Below, in pieces: positions 1 to 10,082 of a DNA stretch of 64,000 bases. This stretch comes from Portibacter lacus. Lineage in GTDB: Bacteria > Bacteroidota > Bacteroidia > Chitinophagales > Saprospiraceae. A model generated the notes under the pieces. It worked only from the letters and a program-made list of their open reading frames with translations. It had not been told where the DNA came from and searched no databases. Location of the stretch: positions 186,001 through 250,000 of the forward strand of contig NZ_JAJNKA010000001.1 in NCBI RefSeq assembly GCF_021533215.1. The letters run 5' to 3'. The position numbers were made by a program, and so were the translations under genes. The first letter of the stretch is position 1. Each line of letters starts with the position of its first letter.

Positions 1-83
1 ATATTTTGAAGTAAAATGAAATCTGACAGGAACTTAAAGATGTACTTAAGTTGTTAATTTAATTAGAAGAAAAAAATAAAATA

Positions 84-827
84 ATGTCTAGAAGGAGAAT
101 TTTTGGTGGGAATAATCCCATGTTGAAAGAAGAGACTATTTATAATAATAGCAAGACGATAGACTATACTGGCGTTGAGAGAATGACTGTAGCAGGTTCT
201 ATAAATAAGACGGTTTTATTGACTGGAATATTAATGGTAACCGCATTTTATAGTTATGCGAATCCATCACCATTGTTTATTTGGGGAGGAGCTATAGCTG
301 GATTAGTTGCTGTGCTAGTAGCTAGTTTTAAGCCTAAAACATCCCCTATTGCTGCGCCGTTGTATGCAGCTTTCGAAGGTTTATTTGTAGGTGGGATTTC
401 AGCTTTATATGCTGCTCAGACTGGTGGTATAATTATACAAGCAGTTAGTGCAACAATATGTGTTTTACTAGCAATGTTAATCTTATATAAAACAGGTGTT
501 ATTAAAGTAACTGAAAAGTTAAGATCAGGGATTATGATGGCAACAGGTGCTATACTTTTAGTATATGTATTGTCATGGGTGCTTGGATTTATGGGAATAA
601 ATATTCCATTTCTTCATACTGGTGGTCCAATTGGAATTGGTATTAGTCTAGTAATTATTGGAGTTGCGGCAATGAATTTATTGCTTGATTTCGATTTCTT
701 CGAGAAAGGGGAAGAAGCTGGGATGCCGAGTTATATGGAATGGTTTGCAGGAATGGGATTGTTGGTAACGCTAGTATGGTTGTATATCGAGATATTGAGA
801 TTGCTATCTATATTAAATAGAGATTAA
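84..827 (+). CDS. Bax inhibitor-1/YccA family membrane protein
   Basis: A 247-residue polytopic protein of the BI-1/YccA (TMBIM) family. About seven hydrophobic segments fill the chain from residue 40 to the end, after a polar N-terminus containing NPMLKEET, which matches the N-P-x-L-x-E-x-T start seen in bacterial members. The acidic stretch LLDFDFFEKGEEAGMPSYME near residues 201-220 and the following WFAGMGLLVTLVWLYIEILR helix are characteristic of the family C-terminus. Family members are inner-membrane proteins proposed to act as pH-sensitive calcium leak channels or to interact with FtsH; the role in this organism is not known. The first ATG is used because the conserved NPML motif lies downstream of it; an internal ATG at 120 would remove part of that motif. 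The gene is monocistronic and followed by a terminator. Confidence 0.93.
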   Translation: MSRRRIFGGNNPMLKEETIYNNSKTIDYTGVERMTVAGSINKTVLLTGILMVTAFYSYANPSPLFIWGGAIAGLVAVLVASFKPKTSPIAAPLYAAFEGLFVGGISALYAAQTGGIIIQAVSATICVLLAMLILYKTGVIKVTEKLRSGIMMATGAILLVYVLSWVLGFMGINIPFLHTGGPIGIGISLVIIGVAAMNLLLDFDFFEKGEEAGMPSYMEWFAGMGLLVTLVWLYIEILRLLSILNRD

Positions 828-848
828 GTAAATACAGAAATATATTCA

Positions 849-877
849 AAGCTCTGCTGTAAAGCAGGGCTTTTTTT
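849..877 (+). terminator. Rho-independent terminator
   Basis: GCTCTGC and GCAGGGC form a 7-bp stem with one G-T wobble around a TGTAAA loop, followed directly by seven T residues. It lies 24 bases after the stop codon of the BI-1 family gene. Confidence 0.85.
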
Positions 878-937
878 ATGTACTAATGTCAAGGGTAATG
901 GAAGTTGTCTTGTGGATACAATAGTCTATAATCTAAT

Positions 938-2281
938 CTAGGGAGCCGTTGCTTTTTCGATGTCTTCACTTCCATATAACATATACCACATTTGTTTTTT
1001 ATTCTTGAAAATGTATTCTTTGAATGCTTCCTTATCTAAAGTATCATTGAAGATTCCATGATCAACAGGCATTTTATTATCCTTAGACTTACCCATTGAT
1101 TTGTTGATTTTACCTTCATTTTGATCTTCGAAGAAGCTAGTAATATTTTTATTGATGTCTTTGGTTTTAATGTCTTGTGGAGAGCGAGCTCGCATCACTT
1201 TTTGCATGAAAAGGAATACAGGTGCACCACCAGGGGAATGGCTATAGTAGGCAGGATCTTTCTTTTTGGAATCAAACGCCTTTCTGAAATTTCCTTCTGT
1301 TTCCATGCTTTTTCCTTTGATGTAATCCATTTGACCAGAAATAATATTGACGGAGGAAGTGATGTAATCTCCATACCATCCAGCACCTGGGATGTATCCG
1401 TACACGGCACCCGCGCCTTCAGACATTAATGCAATTCCGTTCTTAGCATTGGTATAAGAATCATTATTTTGGGATAGTTTAGACAGAATATTCATGGCGG
1501 AAGTCACTTTATTATACAAGCCACTTATTTTTCCAAATGCACCTGCTAGGTCGCCAGTAAGCTCTCCGATGTTACTCATAAGTGCGACCGCATCATCTAT
1601 GTCAATGTATTTATTCACTTTTTGGAGAACTTTGTTGATGGTACCTATTTTTCCATTAATTTCAGAAGAAACACTATTCAGGGTAAATATCAATGTGCCA
1701 ATTTTACTAGTTGCTTCTGTGTCATCATTGAGAAACGCTAGTCGATATGCTTCTTTTGTTTTAGCATCTATTTTCACATTGGCAAGTTCACGAAGTGCGG
1801 AATAATTATGTTCTAGGTTATTCCTTTTCTGAATTAGGAGCTGTTTGTCTAAATCGGCTTTGGTTTTTTCAATATCTTTTAAGTTGATTTTAAGGTCTTC
1901 TAAATCCTGCGGGGTCAGTTCCTTCTCACCAAGATTGAGATAGTGAGGAGCAAGAACATCAAGGATTCCAGATTTAGCCATATCGTAAGACGGGGGAAGT
2001 ACACCTTTAGAGCCTATTTGCTGAGCAAGAACTTGTAATTCATGAGCATAGTATGAATATAGAGCTCCTAGTTGATTGGATGTTTTCAATTCAAGACCAA
2101 ATAGGCCTAGTATTTCAGGTTCCTCACCGTCTTCTTCTTTCGGTTCATTAGGCGCTCCCTTGAATTGTAGCGGTGGTGGAAACAATGATGTCATACCTTC
2201 AGATTCGTTGCCATTATTAGCATTGGCCTTAGAGGTTGAGACTTTGGAATTTGTAGATTCTACTTCACTAGTGTTGCCCAT
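938..2281 (-). CDS. Hypothetical soluble helical protein with an N-terminal PPPLQ motif
   Basis: A 447-residue protein I do not recognise. It has no signal peptide. The N-terminus is Ser/Asn/Thr-rich and low complexity (residues 1-30), then FPPPLQFKG at about 34-42 and an acidic linker. Residues about 125-275 are strongly helical, with a charged coiled-coil-like section near 130-180. Residues about 283-322 form a glycine-rich amphipathic stretch (GAGAVYGYIPGAGWYGDYI). The C-terminus is Lys-rich. A short Phe-Pro-Pro-Leu-Gln-x-Lys segment near the N-terminus is, from memory, common in Bacteroidota proteins linked to extracellular contractile injection systems and DUF4157-type toxins. That link is inference, since no injection-system genes lie in the window. 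The gene is convergent with the BI-1 gene and has no partner in an operon. Confidence 0.7.
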   Translation of the reverse strand: MGNTSEVESTNSKVSTSKANANNGNESEGMTSLFPPPLQFKGAPNEPKEEDGEEPEILGLFGLELKTSNQLGALYSYYAHELQVLAQQIGSKGVLPPSYDMAKSGILDVLAPHYLNLGEKELTPQDLEDLKINLKDIEKTKADLDKQLLIQKRNNLEHNYSALRELANVKIDAKTKEAYRLAFLNDDTEATSKIGTLIFTLNSVSSEINGKIGTINKVLQKVNKYIDIDDAVALMSNIGELTGDLAGAFGKISGLYNKVTSAMNILSKLSQNNDSYTNAKNGIALMSEGAGAVYGYIPGAGWYGDYITSSVNIISGQMDYIKGKSMETEGNFRKAFDSKKKDPAYYSHSPGGAPVFLFMQKVMRARSPQDIKTKDINKNITSFFEDQNEGKINKSMGKSKDNKMPVDHGIFNDTLDKEAFKEYIFKNKKQMWYMLYGSEDIEKATAP

Positions 2282-2685
2282 GTTTAGAATAAATATCTAT
2301 TTTAAATTAATTGCGAAATGAACTGTATTTTTTTTGATCAAATTATAAAACTATGATTGAGGAAGATTCAAGTATTTGGTATTAAACCTCTTTATTCCTT
2401 ACCGAATCACTTATTTCATCGGGTAATCATGCAATAAGACTTATAAAATAATTATATTAAATTCATTTACAGTTGATTATGTTATGCATCTACGGTGGTT
2501 TTCGTTTTTCAGAGCAGAACTTTTATTAAAGGCAAATTTTGCTTAAAATGGTTTTATTCAATTGGTTTCCGTAAGTAGCTGAAGTAGTTAATCTATGATT
2601 AGATACCAATTTTGGTGAAATTTCAAATTTAAAAATGATCGTTCGTTTTTTTTCAACTTCATATCAAAGTCTAAATTATTAACTG
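2282..2685. other. Intergenic region between divergent genes
   Basis: About 400 AT-rich bases between the minus-strand gene ending its upstream side at 2281 and the hybrid sensor gene starting at 2686. It must hold both promoters. No clear TAnnTTTG box with a properly spaced TTG, no repeat and no hairpin with a T-run could be identified. Confidence 0.5.
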
Positions 2686-5600
2686 GTGAGTTTCAATAAT
2701 CTCAAATTATTAATCCTGATTTTTTTCCTTGCTTTAGGACATCAAGTTTATGCTCAAGAAATCGACTTGCCTAAATATGAGATTCATTCTATCACATCGA
2801 GTCAGGGAATTGCATCAGTAGAAATAACGAAATTATTCCAAGATAAGGATGGTTTTATTTGGATGGGAACGGCAACAGGGATTAGCAAGTATGATGGAGT
2901 CGATTTTGAAAATTTCGTTTATGCTGATAGTAATTTGATTGCTAACATTTCTGATATCGTAGAAGACGGAGATGGAGTAATCTGGGCAGCAGGAGTTAAT
3001 GGTCTTTTTTACTTTGATGGTGAAGTATTTTTGCCAACAACAATCTATAAAAATCCTATCAATCGATTATACATTGATTCAGGAGATAACCTTATGATTG
3101 GTGGTGTGGATTTTATCCCTTATTCTATTTCTCCCATTGAAAGAAAAAAGCTCTTAAAAGATGAAAGCTTCAATAAAAAACTTCTGATTGATTCAAGTTT
3201 TTGGGAATCACATCTTATTGATAGAAGAGTGTGGGAAATAACTGAAGATGATGAAAGTAATATTTGGCTGGGATTGGATAGAATGTTAGGTAGAATTGAT
3301 CATGATACCCTTATACCGCTTTGGACTACTAATGAATCAATAGTCAAAGTTTCTAACATTGACGCTATTCATCCAGATAGTGTTTATTGGGGTGGAGAAA
3401 ATCTGGGTTTAAGAAAGAAAAATGCTAATTCAATTGAATTGATAATGAATGTTTATACATCCATTTCAAGTAGAACGGACTCTAGTTTGATATTTCTTAC
3501 CACCAAAGATCTTATAAAAATTGATAAAAATGGGCGTGATACCCTTTCCGATCTTAAGAATGTTGATAATTTATATTTACGAGAAATGCTTCAAGATCGA
3601 GAAGGAAACTTATGGATTGCAGCTGAAGGATATTTATTTAAAGTATCACCTAATTACTTCCAGTCTTGGTCTGGTACTTCAAATGCTCTTTTAGAATCAA
3701 ATCATAGTATAACCCAACTACAGTCTGGTAAAATCATAATTGGTTCTAGTAAAAAGAATTTATTAGAAATTGAAGGAAATGGTTTTCGGTTAAGCCACGA
3801 GATACCTGCTGCATTTAATTCTGTAACGGAGGCCATTACGGAAGATAGAAATGGAAATTTATGGTATGCGACAAGTATGAGTGGATTAATTCTAAACGAT
3901 AATGGAAAAATTAGCAAAATAGATGAAAACTCTGGGCTTGTTGATAAAACGCTCTTTTTTGTAAACGAGGATCAGTATGGAAGAATATGGTGTGGAGGTG
4001 AGAATGGTATTAGTAAGGTTACTTATAACAATGGAGAGATTATATTAAAAAATTTTTATTCAAACCAGAATCCGGGTATTACATCTAGGTTTTTAAATGT
4101 TGTATGTACTACTGAAAACAGGTGTTGGGCCATTAGTGATCGTGATGTATATGAAATAAAACTACATTCACTAGAGCGACTTCCTATTTTTAGAAATCAA
4201 GAAGCTCCAATTATTTCAGCGGCGATATCAGATAGAAATGGTGGCTTGTTATTAAGCACCTTAGGTCACGGAATATATCATCTTGAACAGAACGGAAGAG
4301 AAGATTTTATAATTAAAAAACAATGGAATAAGCTAAATGGAATGCTATCAGATATGGTGCTCAATCTCCACTTAGATACGCTGAATAAAATATGGACATT
4401 TTCTCAAAATGGAATTTGCTCCATTGAGAATATTGAAAATGAGGATGTTATTAGAAGCTACGATGAATATGATGGGTGGGAACATATGGCAACGACGCAC
4501 ATTGACTTATTAGAGACGAAGGAAGGAGAAATGTATGTTGTTGGAAATACAAGAATTACCACCTTTCCTATTTATAATATGCCTGTTAATAAGGTGAAAC
4601 CTCAAGTATATGTGAAAGAAGTGCAGCTCTTCGAAGGGAGGATGGATATAAATCCATATTATAATGCTCTGGCAAGCAAAAATAAGGGTGATTATCATTT
4701 AAAATTACCCTACAATAAAAATTTCCTAAAATTTAATTTTGTTGCGACGAGTTATTCTAATAATGAGAAAAATAAATTTTCTTATAAATTAGAAGGTCTT
4801 GACCATGAGTGGAGTAAGCCGACCACTTCCACGTCTGCTTCCTATCCAGGATTAAAGCCAGGGAAGTATAACTTTAATGTAGTTGCATTTAATAATTCAG
4901 GAGAGCAAAGTGAAGAGATAACTACTTATGCCTTTAGGATTTTCTGGCCATGGTACCTGAAATGGTGGGCTATTGTCTTTTACGTTCTCCTATTTTCTAG
5001 TATTCTATATACTTTTTATATTCTTCAATTGAATAAAAAAAGAAAGGAAGACGAAGCGTTTAAATTGAAAGAGCTTAATGAGTTCCAATCTCATTTCTAC
5101 ACGAATATCACTCATGAATTTCGTACACCGTTAACAGTCATTTTAGGAATGACTCAGAAATTATACGATCAAGAAGAAATTCTGCAAATAGATGATGCGA
5201 AGCATGATTTAGATATGATTCAAAGAAATAGTAATCATCTGCTGAAGTTGGTGAATGAGTTATTAGATATTTCCAAAATTGAGAATGGAGAAATGAAACT
5301 CCACCTGATTCAAGCAGATGTATCGACATTTATCAAATATAATCTGGAAAGCCTAAAGTCGCTTGCTGCTATTCAAGGGGTGGATCTAGTTTGTTACAAC
5401 GAAGATCAGTCACTGTTAATGGATTATGATGAGGAAAAGCTAGGTGCGATCATCACAAATCTGGTAGCTAACGCTATCAAATATTCTAAGAAAGGCGACC
5501 AGATCATCGTTCATCTTAAGAGAACTCTTGAGAACGAAAAGCCATATTTAGTTATTAAAATAAAAGATGAAGGTGATGGAATTTCAGAAGAGGATCTGCC

Positions 5601-6618
5601 TTATATTTTTGAGCGATTTTATAACGTGGGGAATAATCAATTAGAAGGAGGTGGAACAGGTGTCGGCTTAGCTTTATGCAAGGAATTAATCAATCTAATG
5701 TCAGGTAAAGTAGAAGTGAAAAGTCGTGTAGGTCTTGGTTCAGAATTCATCGTTACAATTCCGATTACGAATCATGCAGAGTTGGTTCAGATTCATCATT
5801 GGAATTCTAAGAATGATATAACTAATAAAATTATCGAAGGTCAGTCTACTCATAGATTAAAGAAGGAGCATGCTGAGCTTGCTTTGATCATAGAGGATAA
5901 TAAGGATGTAGCCACTTACTTGATGTCATGCTTAGAAAATAAATATGAAACGATTCATGCAGAAGATGGACAAGAAGGTATCGAAATGGCTTTAGAGCAT
6001 CAGCCGGATATCATTATTTGTGATGTGATGATGCCTAGGAAAAATGGTTTTGAAGTATGTGAATACCTAAAAAATGATAGCACAACTGATCATATTCCAA
6101 TTATTCTATTGACTGCAAGAGTCGAAACTAGAGATAAATTAGCAGGATATTCCCATGGCGCTGATGCCTACTTAACGAAGCCTTTTTCTAAGCCAGAACT
6201 TTTCACGAGAATTGACCAGTTGTTATTGACTAGAAAGAAAATATTAGATAAATTAAGTAAGAATGGTGTAGAGGCTTTTATGAGGAAAAAGTTACATGAT
6301 CCAGATGCTTTATTTGTACAAAAGGCTATTAAGCATATTCAAGAGAATATGGACAATTCCATTTTTGGACCTCCTTTGTTAGCAAAAAAATTACTGCTCA
6401 GTGAATCTCAAGTATATCGAAAATTGAAATCTATCACGGGTAAATCTACAGCACTTTTTATTAGGTCCATCCGATTGCAGAAAGCCAAAGATCTGCTGCA
6501 AGAGCCAGATATGAATATATCAGAAGTAGCTTATGAAGTTGGATTTACGAATCCATCTTGGTTTAGTACGGCTTTCAAGGAAGAGTTCGGATTTACCCCA
6601 ACGGAGATGAAAAGTTAA
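2686..6618 (+). CDS. Hybrid two-component sensor kinase/response regulator (HTCS type)
   Basis: A 1310-residue one-protein two-component system of the kind that controls polysaccharide or nutrient uptake loci in Bacteroidota. Order of parts: signal peptide (1-23, ending VYAQ), periplasmic two-component propeller repeats with recurring IWxG/LWIA motifs (about 40-650), a Y_Y_Y beta domain (about 690-755), one membrane helix (about 757-782), HisKA with the phosphoacceptor His810 in THEFRTP, HATPase with N-box Asn929 and a DEGDG box at 961-965, a receiver with acidic residues near 1070, phosphoacceptor Asp1113 in CDVMMP and Lys1165, and a C-terminal AraC helix-turn-helix (about 1205-1310). All key catalytic residues are present. 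The start is GTG; it places the hydrophobic signal at the very N-terminus and no better ATG precedes it. Its likely target is the TonB receptor cluster 250 bases downstream. Confidence 0.95.
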   Translation: MSFNNLKLLILIFFLALGHQVYAQEIDLPKYEIHSITSSQGIASVEITKLFQDKDGFIWMGTATGISKYDGVDFENFVYADSNLIANISDIVEDGDGVIWAAGVNGLFYFDGEVFLPTTIYKNPINRLYIDSGDNLMIGGVDFIPYSISPIERKKLLKDESFNKKLLIDSSFWESHLIDRRVWEITEDDESNIWLGLDRMLGRIDHDTLIPLWTTNESIVKVSNIDAIHPDSVYWGGENLGLRKKNANSIELIMNVYTSISSRTDSSLIFLTTKDLIKIDKNGRDTLSDLKNVDNLYLREMLQDREGNLWIAAEGYLFKVSPNYFQSWSGTSNALLESNHSITQLQSGKIIIGSSKKNLLEIEGNGFRLSHEIPAAFNSVTEAITEDRNGNLWYATSMSGLILNDNGKISKIDENSGLVDKTLFFVNEDQYGRIWCGGENGISKVTYNNGEIILKNFYSNQNPGITSRFLNVVCTTENRCWAISDRDVYEIKLHSLERLPIFRNQEAPIISAAISDRNGGLLLSTLGHGIYHLEQNGREDFIIKKQWNKLNGMLSDMVLNLHLDTLNKIWTFSQNGICSIENIENEDVIRSYDEYDGWEHMATTHIDLLETKEGEMYVVGNTRITTFPIYNMPVNKVKPQVYVKEVQLFEGRMDINPYYNALASKNKGDYHLKLPYNKNFLKFNFVATSYSNNEKNKFSYKLEGLDHEWSKPTTSTSASYPGLKPGKYNFNVVAFNNSGEQSEEITTYAFRIFWPWYLKWWAIVFYVLLFSSILYTFYILQLNKKRKEDEAFKLKELNEFQSHFYTNITHEFRTPLTVILGMTQKLYDQEEILQIDDAKHDLDMIQRNSNHLLKLVNELLDISKIENGEMKLHLIQADVSTFIKYNLESLKSLAAIQGVDLVCYNEDQSLLMDYDEEKLGAIITNLVANAIKYSKKGDQIIVHLKRTLENEKPYLVIKIKDEGDGISEEDLPYIFERFYNVGNNQLEGGGTGVGLALCKELINLMSGKVEVKSRVGLGSEFIVTIPITNHAELVQIHHWNSKNDITNKIIEGQSTHRLKKEHAELALIIEDNKDVATYLMSCLENKYETIHAEDGQEGIEMALEHQPDIIICDVMMPRKNGFEVCEYLKNDSTTDHIPIILLTARVETRDKLAGYSHGADAYLTKPFSKPELFTRIDQLLLTRKKILDKLSKNGVEAFMRKKLHDPDALFVQKAIKHIQENMDNSIFGPPLLAKKLLLSESQVYRKLKSITGKSTALFIRSIRLQKAKDLLQEPDMNISEVAYEVGFTNPSWFSTAFKEEFGFTPTEMKS

Positions 6619-6706
6619 GTTTCCTCTTCCAAGTAAATAATTCGTTAATAGCTTGTTGATTATTGTAATTAGTTGATATTCAATTAGTAAGATATTTACT
6701 AGCTTT

Positions 6707-6714
6707 TATTTTTG
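6707..6714 (+). promoter_or_regulatory. Possible -7 promoter box for the TonB receptor gene
   Basis: TATTTTTG matches the Bacteroidota -7 consensus TAnnTTTG. No TTG lies at the usual 19-23 base spacing upstream, and the implied leader would be about 150 bases, so this is a weak call. Confidence 0.3.
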
Positions 6715-6868
6715 CATAAATAACAATATTATTTTCTGACAAAAAAATACTACTTAAAGTCAATGCAGAATCCTCAAAAGTGATTTTTTTTAAATATTAA
6801 TAAATTGGTTTTCAAGAATTAATAGGATTCTCTACCCCAAGAATTATTAGTCACTTAATAATTTTACT

Positions 6869-9250
6869 ATGAAAGCCAAGTGGATACTAATTACAACTGT
6901 ACTTTATACACTTCAAGTAAATGCCCAATTCTCTATTTCTGGCCATGTAAGCAATGAGGACAATGAATCGCTTCCTTTTACAAATGTTGTTGTCATGTCA
7001 TCATTGGATTCTAGCTTCATTACTGGATTAACAACAGATGACTTTGGAAATTTTGAAATTGGTATGACTGAGTTCGTAAATTCTTACTTAGAAGTTTCAG
7101 CATTAGGTTATAAAACAAGGGTTCACAAACTATCAATGTCCGAAACAAATTATCACATTACGCTAGAACTTTCAACGTATCAATTAGCAGAGGTAACAGT
7201 AGAAGCAAAAAAATCTTTGTATGAATTAAAGCCCGATCGAGTGATTGTCAATGTAGGAAGTATTCCATCGTTTGGCGGTGATAATGCCTTGCAGGTATTG
7301 AGTAAGTCCCCAGGAGTTCTAGTAAACGAAGGTTCTGGGACAATTAACCTAAATAATAAAGGTGAAGTACTTATTATGATTAACAATAAAATTTCCAGGA
7401 TACCAAAAAATATTCTTGTCAGTCAATTAAGAAGCATTCGGGCGGAAAACATTGAGAAAATCGAGTTAATCCACCAACCATCTTCAAAGTACGATTCAGA
7501 CAATTCAGCAGGAATTATTCACATTGTTCTAAAAAGTAATGACATCTCTGGATTCAATGGGAATGTAACCGGATCATTAGGATATGGGCAGAAAGAAAAA
7601 TTTAATGGGAGTATTGGGTTAAATTATAGACGTAGTAAACTTAATTTCTATGGTGATATTTCAGGGTACCACAGTCATGCTGATCAATATCAAGTCAACC
7701 ATGAGAGGGAATATGAATTTGAGGGCAGTCAGTTTGGATTTGATAATAGTGTTGTACTCGCAAACTACATCAATCGAGGAGTAAATGGGACTATCGGTAT
7801 GGATTACAACTTAAATAAAAGCACAATTATAGGAGTTTTAGGTGGTTTTAATGTGCTGAATGAAAAGGGTGGTGATCTAACAAGTAATTCAAATTTCTAC
7901 AAGGACAACAACTTAACCTCAAGTACGAAAAATCTATTCAATATTGACAATCCTAAAATTGGACAATTTCTAAATGTAAATTTATTTAAAACGCTCAGCA
8001 ACAATAACTCTATTAATTTCGACATTGACAGAGCAAAATTTTCAGCTGATAATTATGGATATTTTACATCAATAAACGAATCTAGAATTCTAGAATCTAA
8101 TCGGAAATCAACCTTTCTAATTTATACTATAAAGAGTGATTATCAGCAAAGTTTTGGCGCCAATGCTTCAATAGAAACAGGAGTTAAAGCCACGTTAAAT
8201 AATACGAGTAGTATATCAAATTTAATAGATAATCAAGGTGGAAGGTATGAAGAACTCATTGATTTTCGAAGGGATGATTATATAAAGGAAGTAATTCTTG
8301 CCGCGTATTCATCATATAAAAAGAAATTCAGTGAAGATTTGGAAGGTGAGTTTGGCTTGAGATATGAACAATATAATTACAAATTGAATACGCTAGCAGA
8401 TATCGAAAATCTAGAAATTCAACTTAGGAATCCCTTTCCAATAATTAGGTTAAACTACACAATCGATTCCATTAACTCCATAAATGTTTCTTTTAACAGA
8501 AGAACAAACAGGCCTGGTTATGGAAGTTTGGTTGCCTATCAACTTTTCTTCGATCCTACGCTTTATGTAGGGTCTAATATGACTTTGAGACCAGCATTTA
8601 CCAATAGTATTCGATTATCTTACAAGTATAAATCAATTCTGACCAGCATAGAGGCGAACAGAACCAATAATGCAATTTCCTACTATAATACAGTTGATAA
8701 AGAAAGCGGAACACAAACCAGTACACCGATTAATTTTGATAAGATGGAGTCTGTAATCGCGAATGTTAGTTTTCCTTTTACTTATCGGTCATGGTTTGAA
8801 TCTAATGTAACGCTCACTTCTGGATATTATCGAGTATTTGATTCTTCGAATAGGCCCTTACCTTTTGATGAAAATATTTTCAGCCATACTATACAAATGA
8901 ACAACACTTTTAATCTAGGAAAAGGATGGAGAGCAAATTTAGGCGGAAGATATTCTAGCCCATTTATTTCAGGTGATCAGTTCCAAAGGGTAGGACTTAA
9001 TATAAATGCGGGTATAGTAAAAAATCTAAAAAATGGTTCTATCGTATTCAATATTCAAGATGCGACAAATACCAGTGGTGTGATATTTTGGGAATACCAC
9101 CAACCAGAATTAGGTATAAGAACCTCAGGAGATAATGATTTTTCAGAACGAGTTTTTAGACTTACATATTCTACCAATTTTGGGGATCAAAAATTAAAAG
9201 GAAAGAGAAATAGGGTAACTGGATCACAAGAGGAAAGGAGTAGGATGTAA
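6869..9250 (+). CDS. TonB-dependent receptor / outer-membrane beta-barrel protein
   Basis: A 793-residue outer-membrane protein. The signal peptide is residues 1-20 (ends LQVNAQ). Residues about 20-110 are a carboxypeptidase-D-regulatory-like beta sandwich (ISGHVSNEDNESLPFTNVVV), the usual N-terminal extension in Bacteroidota receptors. A plug domain follows (about 115-225, with VLSKSPGVLVNEGSGTINL and the SSKYDSDNSAGIIHI end), then a barrel of alternating beta strands to the C-terminus. This layout fits the outer membrane beta-barrel family (OMP_b-brl_3) group of TonB receptors. No SusD partner lies next to it, so it is not a standard polysaccharide utilisation pair; the substrate cannot be read from sequence. 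The hybrid sensor directly upstream is its probable regulator. The DUF6090 gene starts 36 bases downstream and is likely co-transcribed. Confidence 0.9.
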   Translation: MKAKWILITTVLYTLQVNAQFSISGHVSNEDNESLPFTNVVVMSSLDSSFITGLTTDDFGNFEIGMTEFVNSYLEVSALGYKTRVHKLSMSETNYHITLELSTYQLAEVTVEAKKSLYELKPDRVIVNVGSIPSFGGDNALQVLSKSPGVLVNEGSGTINLNNKGEVLIMINNKISRIPKNILVSQLRSIRAENIEKIELIHQPSSKYDSDNSAGIIHIVLKSNDISGFNGNVTGSLGYGQKEKFNGSIGLNYRRSKLNFYGDISGYHSHADQYQVNHEREYEFEGSQFGFDNSVVLANYINRGVNGTIGMDYNLNKSTIIGVLGGFNVLNEKGGDLTSNSNFYKDNNLTSSTKNLFNIDNPKIGQFLNVNLFKTLSNNNSINFDIDRAKFSADNYGYFTSINESRILESNRKSTFLIYTIKSDYQQSFGANASIETGVKATLNNTSSISNLIDNQGGRYEELIDFRRDDYIKEVILAAYSSYKKKFSEDLEGEFGLRYEQYNYKLNTLADIENLEIQLRNPFPIIRLNYTIDSINSINVSFNRRTNRPGYGSLVAYQLFFDPTLYVGSNMTLRPAFTNSIRLSYKYKSILTSIEANRTNNAISYYNTVDKESGTQTSTPINFDKMESVIANVSFPFTYRSWFESNVTLTSGYYRVFDSSNRPLPFDENIFSHTIQMNNTFNLGKGWRANLGGRYSSPFISGDQFQRVGLNINAGIVKNLKNGSIVFNIQDATNTSGVIFWEYHQPELGIRTSGDNDFSERVFRLTYSTNFGDQKLKGKRNRVTGSQEERSRM

Positions 9251-9286
9251 ATGTTTGTTGTGCTTTATAATCAGAAACGCAAACCT

Positions 9287-10012
9287 ATGATTAAGATTTT
9301 TCGAAGAATTAGACAAAGCTTACTTTCAGAAGGAAAAACTGGGAGGTATTTTAAATATGCTATCGGAGAAATTATACTTGTAGTTATTGGAATTTTAATC
9401 GCTTTACAAGTTAATAAATGGAATGATGCAAGAAACCTATATTCTAAAGAAGTAACATATTTAAGAGAAGTCAAAAATAATTTAGAGTTTGATTTAACCC
9501 ATGAGATAAATCCAGCCTTATTGCACCTACAAAATATGTTAAGAGCGGATTCAGTTTTTAACATACACATAAAGACCACTGATCAAGGGATATCACCAGA
9601 TTCAGTAAGACGTTTAATCTGGGAGATTTCTTATGATTGGGATATTCTTTTTAATACTTCAGGATACGAAAACTTGATTTCAGTCGGAATTGACTTAATA
9701 AGCAATGACTCACTAAGGTCTAGCATTTCTACATTATACAGTTACGATTATTTATACATTCAAGATTATCAAAGTGATGTAGATAAATTCACAACTGAAC
9801 AGTATAAGCCTATGTTTTATGAAAAAATGTACAATTGGCCAACGGACTCTATTGAGAAGGTGCGTCGAGTTGAAAAATGGAAGCAAGACGAAATTCTAAG
9901 GTCAAAATTTAGAATGTTGCGAGATTACGTAAGGAATAGAGAATTTCAACTGAATGCTGTTAAGCCTAAAGTCGAAAAATTAATTAAGAATATTGAAAAA
10001 TATATAGACTAA
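9287..10012 (+). CDS. DUF6090 family single-pass membrane protein
   Basis: About 241 residues from the chosen start. The N-terminus MIKIFRRIRQSLL followed by YAIGEIILVVIGILIALQV is the hallmark of DUF6090, a Bacteroidota-specific family of unknown function: a short basic amphipathic helix, one membrane helix (about residues 25-46) ending in a KWND-like turn, then a helical extracytoplasmic or cytoplasmic part of about 190 residues. The reading frame is open from 9251 with an earlier ATG, but family members begin at the MIK sequence, so ATG 9287 is chosen. It sits immediately after the TonB receptor and may belong to the same transcript. No enzyme motif is visible. Confidence 0.85.
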   Translation: MIKIFRRIRQSLLSEGKTGRYFKYAIGEIILVVIGILIALQVNKWNDARNLYSKEVTYLREVKNNLEFDLTHEINPALLHLQNMLRADSVFNIHIKTTDQGISPDSVRRLIWEISYDWDILFNTSGYENLISVGIDLISNDSLRSSISTLYSYDYLYIQDYQSDVDKFTTEQYKPMFYEKMYNWPTDSIEKVRRVEKWKQDEILRSKFRMLRDYVRNREFQLNAVKPKVEKLIKNIEKYID

Positions 10013-10082
10013 AAACTTAACCACAACAAGTGATTGATATCAGCATAAAGTATTAAAAAAAAAGTATCTAAAAAATTGAATT

